64,000 nt of DNA, taken from contig NZ_CP063785.1 in the NCBI RefSeq assembly GCF_025860405.1, positions 4,340,001-4,404,000 of the forward strand. Direction: 5' to 3'. Both the position numbers and the translations under genes were made by a program. Below the pieces are notes generated by a model. It was not told where the DNA came from. It saw only the letters and a program-made list of their open reading frames with translations, and did not search any database. This stretch comes from Tolypothrix sp. PCC 7712. Lineage in GTDB: Bacteria; Cyanobacteriota; Cyanobacteriia; Cyanobacteriales; Nostocaceae. Below, piece after piece: positions 19,325 to 28,678 of the stretch (its first letter is position 1; every line of letters starts with the position of its first letter).

Positions 19325-22105
19325 ATGTGGCACAAATTCAAGGCTTTTATTCAACAAACTCGTAGCATTTTAATTATTACACCCAGCGTTGCCCTAACGG
19401 TTATATTTGGGCAGTCTTTGGGACTTTTTAATTTGCCAGAATGGAAAATCCGCGATGAATGGTTTCGTGAGTCATCCCAAGACAAGATAGCTGACGAAAT
19501 TGTGATTGTGACAATCGATGAGCAAGATATTCAATCGGTACGGAAATGGCCAATTCCAGATTGGGCATTAGCTGAATTACTAGATAAAATTCGTGCACAA
19601 AAACCTAGAGCTATTGGCTTGGATCTCTATCGAGATTTACCGGAAGGCACTGGCAATGAACAACTAGTAAAAGTTTTTAGTAGTACTCCTAATTTAATTG
19701 GAGTAGAGAAAATCACAGGTGAGCGTGTTCAACCTCCACCAGAATTAAAAAAACGCGATCAAGTGGGATTAGCTGATTTGGTATTGGATGGCGATCGCTT
19801 TGTCCGCCGTGCCCTTTTAACAGCTGAAGATCCCAAAGAAAAAGGTACTCTTAAAGCTGGGATGGCAACCTTAGTAGCACTTAAGTACTTAGAAGCTGAT
19901 GGTATTAGTTTAGAAAGTATTGACCCCAAACAACAAAAGTTTCAATTGGGTCAGGAAACCTACGTACCTCTAAAAAATCAAGAAGCAGGTTATGCTGATG
20001 ATGATTTAGGCGGCTATCAAATTCTACTTAACTGGCATGGTTCCGAAACTGCATTTCATACAGTGAAGATGCGGAATGTTTTAGCTGGGCGAATTCCGGC
20101 AAACTTCATGCGCGATCGCATGGTGTTTATTGGCTCAGTTGCATCTAGTACTAATGATTTTTTCAGCACACCTTTTTCCTCTGGGTTATCTGCTCAAAAA
20201 CCGACTCCAGGTGTAGTGATCCATGCCAATATTGCTCACCAATTAGTACGAGGGGCAAAAACTGGTCGAACCACTCTCCACGGTATTTCTGGGATTTCTA
20301 CATCAATTTGGATTGTTTTTTGGGCTTTGCTGGGTTCAACTGGTAGTTGGTTAGTAGCAAGTACTCGTACTGGGTGGCGGGTTCCTGGTGGTAAAATGCT
20401 GTGGGCAACTTTAGGCACCAGTGGGCTGTGTTTGGGTGGTACTTACGGTGCATTTCTGTACGGGATCGTAATTCCAGTAACACCCGCTTTAGCCGCCTTT
20501 ATTAGTAGCGTGATTGCTACAACAAATGCCTATAAACAACAAAAATTAGAACAAACAAATCGCCAACTAGAAATTGCTAACGATCAACTCTTGGACTATT
20601 CCAAAACCCTAGAGACAAAAGTTGAAGAACGTACTCAAGAACTACTAGAAGCCAAGCAAGCGGCTGATACTGCTAACCAAGCAAAGAGTGAGTTTTTGGC
20701 AAATATGAGTCACGAGTTACGTACGCCGCTCAATGGCATCTTAGGTTTTGCCCAGGTACTAGAAGGCTCGCCCAACTTAACAGCAAAAAACCTCGAAGGA
20801 GTCCGGATCATCCATCAATGCGGCTCACATTTACTGATGCTGATCAATGACATTCTCGACCTTTCCAAGATTGAAGCCCGAAAATTGGAATTGGTAACGA
20901 CTAATGTGCATTTATCGAGCTTCTTACATAGCGTTACCGAGATTTGTGGTATTCGAGCACAGCAAAAAAAGATAGCATTTAATATTTTAATTAGCGATCG
21001 CCTACCATCTGTAATACAAGCCGATGAAAAACGCTTGCGCCAATTATTAATAAATTTGCTGGGTAATGCCATCAAATTCACAGATACTGGTGGTGTGACC
21101 TTCAAAGTAGAATTACTAGAAGCTGAGAATCAGGAAAATACTCAAACACCAAATCCCAAAATTCGCTTCCAAATTGAAGATACAGGTATTGGGATGCCAC
21201 ACGATCAAATCGAGAAAATCTTTTTGCCTTTTGAGCAAGTCGGTAAAGGCGGACAGCGATCTGATGGTACTGGCTTAGGATTGGCGATTAGCCAAAGGAT
21301 TGCGGCATTGATGGGGAGCGAAATTCAAGTGCAGAGCCACCTGGGTGAAGGTAGCGTATTTTGGCTAGATTTGGCAGTATCAGTACCACTTTCCCATGAC
21401 TGGCATACAGACTCAATCTCTCCCACGCAGCAGAAAATTAGCGGCATTCAGGGTAGTGCGCCTCAGATTCTCATTGTTGATGATGATGAAAATCACCGTG
21501 CGTTATTAATTAATTTATTACAACAAATTGGTTGTCGAATTTTAGAAGCCAGCGAAGGCAAACAAGGGTTAGCATTAGCCAAAGAATACATTCCGGATGT
21601 GATTTTGCTTGATTTAGCTATGCCCAATATGGATGGTTTTGAGTTGATGGTACATCTACAATCGCAGCCACAAACTCGTTCGATTCCGATTATTGTTTCG
21701 AGTGCCAATGTATTTGAAGAAAATCGTCAGCGCAGTTTAGAGGCTGGCGCAACAGCATTTGTACCCAAACCCCTGCAAGTTGAGGAACTATTGAATGCCT
21801 TGCGTTCGGTGTTGAAAGTGGAATGGATTTATGCCCAACCTGCACCGCAACAGTCATCTGCGCCACTTGAGCAGCCATTAGAGAGCGAATTTGTTTTACC
21901 ATCGCAAGATATTTTACAACATATGTATCATTTGGCAATGATGGGAGATATTCCGGCGATTGAGGGAATTATAGAAGAGTTAGTAGAGCAAAACAGCCAA
22001 TACAGTAATCTTGCGAACGAGTTGAAACAACTTACTGCTACTTTCCAAACGGGTAAAATCCGTAAATTACTTAAATCATTTATCACCACGGAGTCACGTC
22101 AATGA
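19325..22105 (+). CDS. CHASE2 sensor hybrid histidine kinase with C-terminal receiver
   Basis: 926 residues. A first membrane helix (about 15-35) is followed by an extracytoplasmic CHASE2 domain (about 45-320, with DIVIVTIDEQD-type start and GYQILLNWHG), then three membrane helices (about 330-400). A coiled coil leads to HisKA with His463 in ANMSHELRTPLNG, a HATPase domain (DTGIGM, GTGLGLAIS) and a receiver with Asp763 in VILLDLAMPNMDGF. A C-terminal 80-residue helical tail follows. The ATGA overlap (22102-22105) with the next gene implies translational coupling, so both proteins probably form one relay. It should sense an extracellular or periplasmic cue; the ligand is unknown. Confidence 0.94.
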   Translation: MWHKFKAFIQQTRSILIITPSVALTVIFGQSLGLFNLPEWKIRDEWFRESSQDKIADEIVIVTIDEQDIQSVRKWPIPDWALAELLDKIRAQKPRAIGLDLYRDLPEGTGNEQLVKVFSSTPNLIGVEKITGERVQPPPELKKRDQVGLADLVLDGDRFVRRALLTAEDPKEKGTLKAGMATLVALKYLEADGISLESIDPKQQKFQLGQETYVPLKNQEAGYADDDLGGYQILLNWHGSETAFHTVKMRNVLAGRIPANFMRDRMVFIGSVASSTNDFFSTPFSSGLSAQKPTPGVVIHANIAHQLVRGAKTGRTTLHGISGISTSIWIVFWALLGSTGSWLVASTRTGWRVPGGKMLWATLGTSGLCLGGTYGAFLYGIVIPVTPALAAFISSVIATTNAYKQQKLEQTNRQLEIANDQLLDYSKTLETKVEERTQELLEAKQAADTANQAKSEFLANMSHELRTPLNGILGFAQVLEGSPNLTAKNLEGVRIIHQCGSHLLMLINDILDLSKIEARKLELVTTNVHLSSFLHSVTEICGIRAQQKKIAFNILISDRLPSVIQADEKRLRQLLINLLGNAIKFTDTGGVTFKVELLEAENQENTQTPNPKIRFQIEDTGIGMPHDQIEKIFLPFEQVGKGGQRSDGTGLGLAISQRIAALMGSEIQVQSHLGEGSVFWLDLAVSVPLSHDWHTDSISPTQQKISGIQGSAPQILIVDDDENHRALLINLLQQIGCRILEASEGKQGLALAKEYIPDVILLDLAMPNMDGFELMVHLQSQPQTRSIPIIVSSANVFEENRQRSLEAGATAFVPKPLQVEELLNALRSVLKVEWIYAQPAPQQSSAPLEQPLESEFVLPSQDILQHMYHLAMMGDIPAIEGIIEELVEQNSQYSNLANELKQLTATFQTGKIRKLLKSFITTESRQ

Positions 22106-23403
22106 TGACTGATCCTCTTTCAAAGTCAATGCATATCTTATTAGTGGATGACAATCCCAACAATCTCAAGGTGCTATCAGAAGCGATTCAGGGACATGGT
22201 TGGAAAGCACTCATGGCCACAGATGGCGAATCTGCGATCGAACAAACAGAATATGCCCATCCGGATCTCATTCTCTTAGATGTGATGATGCCAGGTATAG
22301 ATGGGTTTGAGACTTGTCGAAGATTAAAAGCCAATCCTATAACTAAAAATACACCTATTATTTTCATGACAGCTTTATCTGAAACTACAGATAAAGTCAA
22401 AGGATTAGAAATTGGGGCTGTTGACTACATTACCAAACCTTTTCAACAAGAAGAAGTCATTGCCCGATTAAAGCTACACCTCAAAATCTCCTATCTAACT
22501 CGGACATTAGAACAACGGGTGCAAGAACGCACCGCTGAATTAAGCCAGTCTATACAAAGGTTGCAACAAACTCAACTGCAACTCATTCAAAGCGAGAAAA
22601 TGTCCACCTTAGGACAACTAGTTGCAGGTATTGGTCATGAGATTAATAACCCAGTTGGTTTTCTTGACGGCAATACTGCTCATATCAAGGGATATGTCAA
22701 CCATTTGCTGCGGTTGATATATCTTTATCAAGAGAAGCTACCAGATCCCGATCCAGAAATTGAAGATTTAGTTGAGGAAATCGACTTTGAGTATATTACT
22801 GAGGATCTCCCCAAATTGTTAACATCAATGTCTCAGGGAATTTCTCGCCTAAAAGATATCAGCTTGTCTTTGAGAACCTTTGCCCGTGCTGATATGTCAT
22901 CCAAGGTAGAGTATCAAATTCATGAAGGTATTGATAGCACTTTAATGCTGTTGAAACATCGCCTCAAAGATAGTGGCGATCGCCCTCGAATTCATACTAT
23001 CACTGAATACGGTGAATTACCCCCAATCAGTTGCTATCCAGGACAACTGAATCAGGTGTTTATGAATATCATTGCCAATGCCATTGATGCCTTTGATGAA
23101 TACTATCACAACCACTCTCATCAAGCACCACTAAATGAACAAAATACTCTAACTATTACAACATCAGTTGATCCTCAGCAGCAAAGCGTCACAATTTGCA
23201 TCCAGGATAATGGCCCCGGTATGCCTCCAGAAGTGCAAGCTAGAGTTTTTGAGCCATCATTTACCACCAAACCTGTGGGTAAAGGTACTGGATTAGGTTT
23301 AGCGATTAGCTACCAAATTATTGTTGATAAACATAATGGACAAATTAGATGCTTCTCAATGCCTGGAGAAGGAACTAAATTCGTTATTATCTTGCCTATT
23401 TAA
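22102..23403 (+). CDS. Receiver-histidine kinase, coupled to the CHASE2 kinase
   Basis: 433 residues, soluble. Receiver about 11-128 with phospho-acceptor Asp60 (LILLDVMMPG) and Lys in TKPF; a coiled coil (LEQRVQERTAEL); a kinase core of the type with His179 in GIGHEINNPVGF and HATPase motifs (NQVFMNIIANAIDAF, DNGPGMPP, GKGTGLGLAIS). Start ATG overlaps the stop of the CHASE2 kinase by four bases. Expected to accept phosphate from the upstream hybrid kinase or to autophosphorylate in response to it. No DNA-binding domain, so the output of the pathway lies elsewhere. Confidence 0.93.
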   Translation: MMTDPLSKSMHILLVDDNPNNLKVLSEAIQGHGWKALMATDGESAIEQTEYAHPDLILLDVMMPGIDGFETCRRLKANPITKNTPIIFMTALSETTDKVKGLEIGAVDYITKPFQQEEVIARLKLHLKISYLTRTLEQRVQERTAELSQSIQRLQQTQLQLIQSEKMSTLGQLVAGIGHEINNPVGFLDGNTAHIKGYVNHLLRLIYLYQEKLPDPDPEIEDLVEEIDFEYITEDLPKLLTSMSQGISRLKDISLSLRTFARADMSSKVEYQIHEGIDSTLMLLKHRLKDSGDRPRIHTITEYGELPPISCYPGQLNQVFMNIIANAIDAFDEYYHNHSHQAPLNEQNTLTITTSVDPQQQSVTICIQDNGPGMPPEVQARVFEPSFTTKPVGKGTGLGLAISYQIIVDKHNGQIRCFSMPGEGTKFVIILPI

Positions 23404-23486
23404 CAGGCTATTAAATAATTTTAAAAAACTTATTTTTATATTAATTTTTGAATTCAATTAACTCAAACGATAAAATTTATTTTAGT

Positions 23487-23511
23487 ATGCGTTAGCGTCA
23501 GCTTAACGCAT
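23487..23511. terminator. Hairpin between convergent genes (ATGCGTTA family)
   Basis: ATGCGTTAGC pairs with GCTTAACGCAT (one bulge) around a four-base loop. It sits between the 3' ends of the receiver-kinase gene and hypB, where a bidirectional terminator is expected. Related hairpins occur at 25976-26003 and 46397-46421. Confidence 0.55.
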
Positions 23512-23525
23512 CACATTTATAGCAA

Positions 23526-24383
23526 TTACCCCATCACAGGTAAGCTAACTTTTTTTGATAACCAATCATACCAAGTTTCTAACCCAGCACCTGTAGTAGA
23601 AGAAACTTGAAAAATCTGAATTTCTGGGTTAACTTGACGTGCATATTCTAGACATTTTTGCACATCAAATTGTACATAAGGCAATAAATCGATTTTAGTG
23701 AGAATCATCACCTCACTAGCGCGGAACATATGCGGATATTTAATTGGTTTATCTTCTCCTTCAGTTACAGAGAGAATGACAACTTTTGCCTGTTCGCCTA
23801 AATCAAATAATGCTGGACAAACTAAGTTACCCACATTCTCAATCATCACCACTGAGTTTAAAGGTGGGTTGAGTTGTTGTAAACCCCTTTCAATCATCGA
23901 AGCATCTAAATGACAGCCTGTACCTGTGTTAATTTGCACAACTTTACAGCCAGTTTCTTGAATTTTTTTGGCATCATTAGTTGTTTCTTGATCGCCTTCA
24001 ATGACGCTGATAGTTAATTTAGATTTTAAATCATTAATAGTGCGAGTTAATAAAGTTGTTTTACCAGCACCAGGAGAACTCATTAAATTTAATGCCAGAA
24101 TATTTCGCCCTTTAAACCAGCCCCGATTTTGAGCAGCTAAGAGGTTATTCTTTGCTAAAATATCTTGTTCTAAACTAATTGTTGTACCATGCATTTTGGC
24201 ATGAATCTGCGATGCTTCTTGATGATGGTCGTGACTATGGGAATGGGTAATTACAGTACCATCTGGTAAGGTATGAGTGTGATTGCCATCATCATGATGA
24301 TGGTGATGATGATTTACTTCACCTGTAGCTAAATTAGTTACTTTGCTTTCTGCATCGTCAGAACAACCGCAAGTTACACACAT
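23526..24383 (-). CDS. hypB: Hydrogenase nickel-incorporation GTPase HypB
   Basis: 285 residues. N-terminal CVTCGC metal site, then a His-rich stretch (six His in a row near residue 22, plus HSHSHDHH near 50) able to bind nickel. The G domain follows with Walker A MSSPGAGKTTLL, the VIEGDQET switch, the NVGNLVCPA segment with the conserved Cys, and TKIDLLPY for guanine recognition. Role: delivers Ni to the [NiFe]-hydrogenase large subunit with HypA, driven by GTP. Last gene of the minus-strand hyp series; its start overlaps the hypA stop by 10 bases, so the two are translationally coupled. Confidence 0.97.
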   Translation of the reverse strand: MCVTCGCSDDAESKVTNLATGEVNHHHHHHDDGNHTHTLPDGTVITHSHSHDHHQEASQIHAKMHGTTISLEQDILAKNNLLAAQNRGWFKGRNILALNLMSSPGAGKTTLLTRTINDLKSKLTISVIEGDQETTNDAKKIQETGCKVVQINTGTGCHLDASMIERGLQQLNPPLNSVVMIENVGNLVCPALFDLGEQAKVVILSVTEGEDKPIKYPHMFRASEVMILTKIDLLPYVQFDVQKCLEYARQVNPEIQIFQVSSTTGAGLETWYDWLSKKVSLPVMG

Positions 24384-24715
24384 ATTTCCTCTATTTCTAT
24401 TTCCTTAATTTTTAATTCTTCACCAGTTATTAAATTTAATTGCACGCTACCACATTCACAAACACCAAAGGGTTTGTCTAAAGCAATTTTGTTGCCACAT
24501 TGACGACATTCTGCTAAACCAGGAATTTCTCTAATTTCTAATTTTGCACTTTCTAAAACTGTACCTTGAGCGCAAATATCAAAACAAAACCGAATGGCAT
24601 CAGGCATAATGGCTGATAGCTTGCCAATTTCTAATGCGACTCTTTGAACTTTTTTACCTTGGGCGTGTTCTGTGACTATGGCAACAATATTTTGTGTAAT
24701 TCCGAGTTCGTGCAT
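24374..24715 (-). CDS. hypA: Hydrogenase nickel chaperone HypA
   Basis: 113 residues. MHELGIT at the start holds the Ni-binding His2. The zinc site is made of CRQC (about 73) and CECG (about 90); the second pair is C-x-C rather than the common C-x2-C. Length fits the family. Works with HypB to insert nickel into hydrogenase. It overlaps hypB by 10 bases and lies 121 bases behind hypE. Confidence 0.96.
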   Translation of the reverse strand: MHELGITQNIVAIVTEHAQGKKVQRVALEIGKLSAIMPDAIRFCFDICAQGTVLESAKLEIREIPGLAECRQCGNKIALDKPFGVCECGSVQLNLITGEELKIKEIEIEEICV

Positions 24716-24836
24716 AGATTTATGAGGGAAATTTATAACCGCCGATGAACGCGGATTAACACAGATAATTATTGATGTTAATTTGCGATTTTTTGAGATA
24801 ATTTATAGGAATGATATCAAACATGGTTAGTAATAA

Positions 24837-25940
24837 TTAACAAATTCTGGGTAATTGGTCGCCTACTAACATATCAACAATTCGTTCGGCATTGAAAAGA
24901 GTTTTTAATAAAACTACACCTTCAGGTGAAGGGATAGCTTCACCAAGAATGGCAGCCTCTTTACCAGCCGGGTGAGATTTCATGGCTGCTAGAACTGCTT
25001 CTGCTTTTTGTTTGGGTACTACTACTACTAACTTACCTTCGTTGGCAAGATACAAGGGATCTAAACCGAGAAGTTCACAAACGCCTTTGACTTCTTCCCT
25101 AACTGGAATAGATTGTTCGTAGAGGCGGATTCCTACATCTGAACTGAGGGCAAATTCGTTTAAAACTGTGGCTAAACCACCACGAGTTGCATCTCGCATG
25201 GCATGAACTTCTGGGCAAACATTGAGGATGGTTTCTACTAAACTATGCAATGGTTGACAGTCACTTTCAATATTAGTATCTAATGCTAATTCACCACGGG
25301 CAATTAAAATTGCTGCACCATGATTGCCTAATTCGCCATTGATAATGATGGCATCTCCTGGCTGAATTTTATGGGCAGAAATTTCAATTCCGGGAGGAAT
25401 AATGCCAATACCAGCAGTATTAATAAATAGTTTATCGGCAGCACCGCGATGTACAACTTTGGTGTCACCAGTCACAATTTGAATACCCGCTTGATTAGCG
25501 GCTGCTTTCATACTGGTAACTACACGGCGTAAAGTTTCTATTGGTAAGCCTTCTTCTAAAATTACGCTACAAGTAAGATATAAAGGTTTTGCACCACTCA
25601 CGGCTAAATCATTAATTGTGCCATTGATGGCTAATTCTCCAATATCGCTACCTGGAAAAAATAAGGGATCTACAACATAGGAATCAGTAGTAAAAGCTAA
25701 TCTGTCTCCCTGTTGCATGAGACTGGCTAAGTTAAAACTAGCTTGGTCTTCTAGTTGGGAGAGAATGGGGTTATCAAAACTTTGGACAAAAATATCATCA
25801 ATTAAATCGCGCATGGCTTTACCACCACTACCATGTGCGAGGGTAATATGAGTATCTCGCACTTTAGGCTGGCGACGGCGAATTTTTTCGATTTTTTGAA
25901 ATAGGGGATTTTGTGCTGAGTTGGTTGGTAAAACTTCCAT
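24837..25940 (-). CDS. hypE: Hydrogenase maturation protein HypE (carbamoyl dehydratase)
   Basis: 367 residues. PurM/ThiL-like ATPase fold with the opening ITLAHGSGGKAMRDLI, the GDTKVVHRG loop and DATRGGLATVLNEFA. The C-terminus is PRIC, whose Cys receives the carbamoyl group from HypF and is dehydrated to thiocyanate, source of the active-site CN ligands. The N-terminus has about 25 extra residues before the usual start; the downstream alternatives have no ATG, so the ATG at 25940 is kept. Part of the hyp series. Confidence 0.96.
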   Translation of the reverse strand: MEVLPTNSAQNPLFQKIEKIRRRQPKVRDTHITLAHGSGGKAMRDLIDDIFVQSFDNPILSQLEDQASFNLASLMQQGDRLAFTTDSYVVDPLFFPGSDIGELAINGTINDLAVSGAKPLYLTCSVILEEGLPIETLRRVVTSMKAAANQAGIQIVTGDTKVVHRGAADKLFINTAGIGIIPPGIEISAHKIQPGDAIIINGELGNHGAAILIARGELALDTNIESDCQPLHSLVETILNVCPEVHAMRDATRGGLATVLNEFALSSDVGIRLYEQSIPVREEVKGVCELLGLDPLYLANEGKLVVVVPKQKAEAVLAAMKSHPAGKEAAILGEAIPSPEGVVLLKTLFNAERIVDMLVGDQLPRIC

Positions 25941-25975
25941 ATCGAATTTTTCTAATTTATTTTTTTAGCTAAGGC

Positions 25976-26003
25976 GGTGCGTTGCGCTATGCGACAACAC
26001 ACC
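25976..26003. repeat. GGTGCGTT-type hairpin upstream of hypE
   Basis: GGTGCGTTGCG pairs imperfectly with CGACAACACACC around CTAT. It belongs to a small hairpin family also found at 23487-23511 and 46397-46421. Here it lies inside the hyp series between the membrane-protein gene and hypE, so it is unlikely to be a complete terminator. Confidence 0.5.
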
Positions 26004-26038
26004 CTACTTTTTGAAATTATTGGTAATAGTTTTAATGA

Positions 26039-26449
26039 TTATGTAGCTTGCTTACCTTCTTTTAGCAATAATTGTGACCAAGCAACAAAAGCTAGTAGAG
26101 GAATTGTAGCTACCGTTTCAAATAAGATTAAAGTATTCATTTTTATGGACAGTTCCCACATCGGGGTAATTATGTATTGTCCTAAAGTTAACTGACTCAT
26201 GATTATATAAATGTACAAACATAAGTAAGCAGAATTGAAAGACCTCTTAATATATTGGTAATAGCCAGCTAAACCTAAAGGTGTCATGACCAACCAACAA
26301 GAATCTGTGATTTTAGGTGTGAACCAAGATGGTTCCGGATATTGATTGAAGAAAATAATATTGTCGCTGTAATGCAAAATGGAGGCAACAATATTAATGC
26401 CTACTAAACAAAGTAGCCATATTTGACGTTGTTGATTATCGTTGTTCAT
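26039..26449 (-). CDS. Small membrane protein of unknown function in the hyp series
   Basis: 136 residues with about four hydrophobic helices (12-33, 45-65, 72-92, 102-126) and few charged residues (ILHYSDNIIFFNQYPEPSWF between helices 1 and 2). No catalytic motif is recognised. It lies between the tautomerase gene (66 bases upstream) and hypE, same strand, so co-transcription with the hydrogenase maturation genes is likely. A transport or anchoring role would be a guess. Confidence 0.65.
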   Translation of the reverse strand: MNNDNQQRQIWLLCLVGINIVASILHYSDNIIFFNQYPEPSWFTPKITDSCWLVMTPLGLAGYYQYIKRSFNSAYLCLYIYIIMSQLTLGQYIITPMWELSIKMNTLILFETVATIPLLAFVAWSQLLLKEGKQAT

Positions 26450-26514
26450 GAAAATTCCCCTCTATGCGATCGCTATTAATGGGGGCAAAATATTTAGTAG
26501 TTATGCCCTCTATT

Positions 26515-26730
26515 TTATCTGCCCGTTTCTGCGTGTCTACCGCTATGTTTATCAGAGTGTAATTGACCACCAACAGCCCAATTTTCTCTTTCAAATTCAT
26601 CAATATGAACGGTGATCCACTCTGGTTTAGTACCTAAAGCTGAAACCAGGGCATCAGTGACGGCTTGTACTAGTTTGCGCTTTTTTTCAATTGAGTGACC
26701 TTTGGCAATTTGAACTGTAACAAATGGCAT
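26515..26730 (-). CDS. 4-oxalocrotonate tautomerase family protein
   Basis: 71 residues starting MPFVTVQIAKG, which exposes the catalytic Pro after Met removal. The helix SIEKKRKLVQAVTDAL and the ITVHIDEF strand match the 4-OT/MIF fold. Small tautomerase genes are known inside the extended hyp operon of Nostoc-type cyanobacteria; the substrate is unknown. Located between hypD and the membrane-protein gene on the same strand. Confidence 0.88.
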   Translation of the reverse strand: MPFVTVQIAKGHSIEKKRKLVQAVTDALVSALGTKPEWITVHIDEFERENWAVGGQLHSDKHSGRHAETGR

Positions 26731-26840
26731 AAGTTTATTTTTCCTCGAGTTGGATTACTTAGGAATTACAACAGTGTTCGCCGCAATTAATCACATCTTT
26801 TGATATTATTGATAGATGCAAAGCAGAATCCAAAAATCGT

Positions 26841-26940
26841 CAATAAATGGGCATTGGGCATTGGGCATTGAAGATTGATTTTTATTGTTCCTTGTAAGCG
26901 CTTTTTATAGAGTCTCTTGCATACTGCAAAGCAGAACCCG
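26841..26940. repeat. STRR and dispersed repeat between hypD and the tautomerase gene
   Basis: GGGCATTGGGCATTG units at 26847-26866 and a GCAGAACCCGAAGGGTAGAC-type segment near 26925. No coding frame seen. Confidence 0.5.
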
Positions 26941-26996
26941 AAGGGTAGACGCAAAGAAGAAGGTAGACAAGAAGTCTAATTTCTAGCTCTTAACCT

Positions 26997-28178
26997 CTAA
27001 CTAACAGTCCCACAAGCGGGGAGAGGTTCTTGAGATATGTTGACCTTGGGTGTTTCTAGGTTGGTTTTCTTGGCAATGGTGGAGAGTCTGCCATATTTAT
27101 AGTAAGCCGCACAGGCACCTTCGGAAGATACCATGCAAGTACCAATTGGTGTTTCTGGGGTGCAAGCTGTACCAAAAACTTTACATTGCCAAGGTTTCAA
27201 TACGCCTTTGAGGATTTCTCCACATTGGCAAGCTTTATGGTCGGCAACTTTCTGGTTAGGAATGCTAAATTTCTGTTCAGCATCGAATTGTGCGTATTCG
27301 GGGCGAATTTGTAAGCCAGAATAAGGAATGTCACCTAAGCCACGCCATTCAAAAGTTTCTCGCGCCATAAACACTTGGTTAATAGCTTTGAGGGCGATTT
27401 GATTGCCGGCTGGCTGTACAATGCGGTTGTATTGGTTTTCGACTTCGCAACGATTTTCTAATAGCTGTTGTAACAGCATCCAAATCGATTGCAGGATGTC
27501 TAGGGGTTCAAAGCCGGAGACAACTATGGGTTTATGGTATTGTTGGGCAATAAATTGATAAGGGTCAGTCCCAATTACCATGCTGACATGGCCAGGGCCG
27601 ACAAAGCCATCGAGTTGCAAATCGGGGTTATCTAGTAATGCTTGCAAGGCGGGGATCACGAGGACGTGATTGCAAAACATACTAAAATTGCTGATATTTT
27701 CGGCTGCTGCTTGCAGGATGGTGAAGGCGGTACTGGGGGCTGTGGTTTCAAAGCCTAAGCCGAAAAATACGACTTCTTTGTTGGGGTTTTCTTTAGCAAT
27801 TTTTAAGCTATCTAGAGGCGAGTACACCATGCGAATATCTGCGCCTGTGGCTTTGGCTTGCAGCAAGCTGGTGGTGGAACCGGGGACTCGCATAGCATCG
27901 CCAAAGGTGGTGAAGATAACGTGAGAATTTTGGGAAATTGCGATCGCATCATCTAATCTACCTCTAGGCATGACGCATACTGGACAACCAGGCCCATGAA
28001 TTAATTCGATGGTATCAGGCAAGATGTCTTCTATCCCATACTTAAATATAGAATGGGTATGCCCGCCACAGATTTCCATGATTTTGATGGGTTTATCTAA
28101 CTGCTGGCTTAATTTGGCAATTTCGCGGTATAAGCCTTCGGCTTTGGCTGGTTCGCGGAATTCATCAACGTATTTCAT
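26997..28178 (-). CDS. hypD: Hydrogenase maturation protein HypD
   Basis: 393 residues. The conserved EICGGHTHSIFKYG and HGPGCPVCVMP motifs hold the Cys/His that bind the Fe(CN)2CO unit, and the C-terminal third has the four-Cys cluster site (ACQCGEILKG, CKVFG, CTPETPIGTCMVS). Role: scaffold on which, with HypC, the iron centre of [NiFe]-hydrogenase receives its CN and CO ligands. 55 bases behind hypC. Slightly longer than usual by a short, Thr/Asn-rich tail. Confidence 0.97.
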   Translation of the reverse strand: MKYVDEFREPAKAEGLYREIAKLSQQLDKPIKIMEICGGHTHSIFKYGIEDILPDTIELIHGPGCPVCVMPRGRLDDAIAISQNSHVIFTTFGDAMRVPGSTTSLLQAKATGADIRMVYSPLDSLKIAKENPNKEVVFFGLGFETTAPSTAFTILQAAAENISNFSMFCNHVLVIPALQALLDNPDLQLDGFVGPGHVSMVIGTDPYQFIAQQYHKPIVVSGFEPLDILQSIWMLLQQLLENRCEVENQYNRIVQPAGNQIALKAINQVFMARETFEWRGLGDIPYSGLQIRPEYAQFDAEQKFSIPNQKVADHKACQCGEILKGVLKPWQCKVFGTACTPETPIGTCMVSSEGACAAYYKYGRLSTIAKKTNLETPKVNISQEPLPACGTVS

Positions 28179-28233
28179 CTGAAGATTTGAGATGGGGATT
28201 TTGGATTAATTTGAATATGTTTTTGAGCAAGGA

Positions 28234-28494
28234 TTATGCACTAACTTCTGCTTGCGCTGCTGCTAGTTCTTGCAATAATTGTAATGTTTCTGCTGCTTCT
28301 GCTTCGTTAATTCGATTCATCGCAAAGCCTACATGAACTAATACCCAATCGCCGATGCAAGCTTCTGGGGGATGTTGTTCATCGACAATGCAAGAAATAT
28401 TTACTTGTCGCTTCACACCACCAACATTGACAATGGCCAGCTTATGATTAACGTCGGAGATTTCAACAATTTGACCGGGGATTCCCAAACACAT
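28234..28494 (-). CDS. hypC: Hydrogenase maturation chaperone HypC
   Basis: 86 residues starting MCLGIPGQIVEI, with Cys2 the iron-ligand residue, then a small beta-barrel (GDWVLVHVGFAMNRI) and a helical Ala-rich end. Carries the iron centre between HypD and the hydrogenase large subunit. The spacer of 184 bases to hypF is the longest in the core set and could hold an internal promoter; in Nostoc PCC 7120 an AbrB-type protein (CalA) has been reported to bind upstream of hypC. Confidence 0.96.
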   Translation of the reverse strand: MCLGIPGQIVEISDVNHKLAIVNVGGVKRQVNISCIVDEQHPPEACIGDWVLVHVGFAMNRINEAEAAETLQLLQELAAAQAEVSA

Positions 28495-28678
28495 TTTTAT
28501 TTTCCTTTGGCAGTGTTATGCAGTTAATTTGTCAATCAGTTGGGCAGATTATCATTTGTCATTAATCATTTGGATGGATTTAGGGCAAATGACTAATAAC
28601 GAATTACAATCTTTAGAAGAATAACGACAGAGATAATATAAGAGAAATTTCTGCAAGGTGTCAGTTTATTAAGGATAA

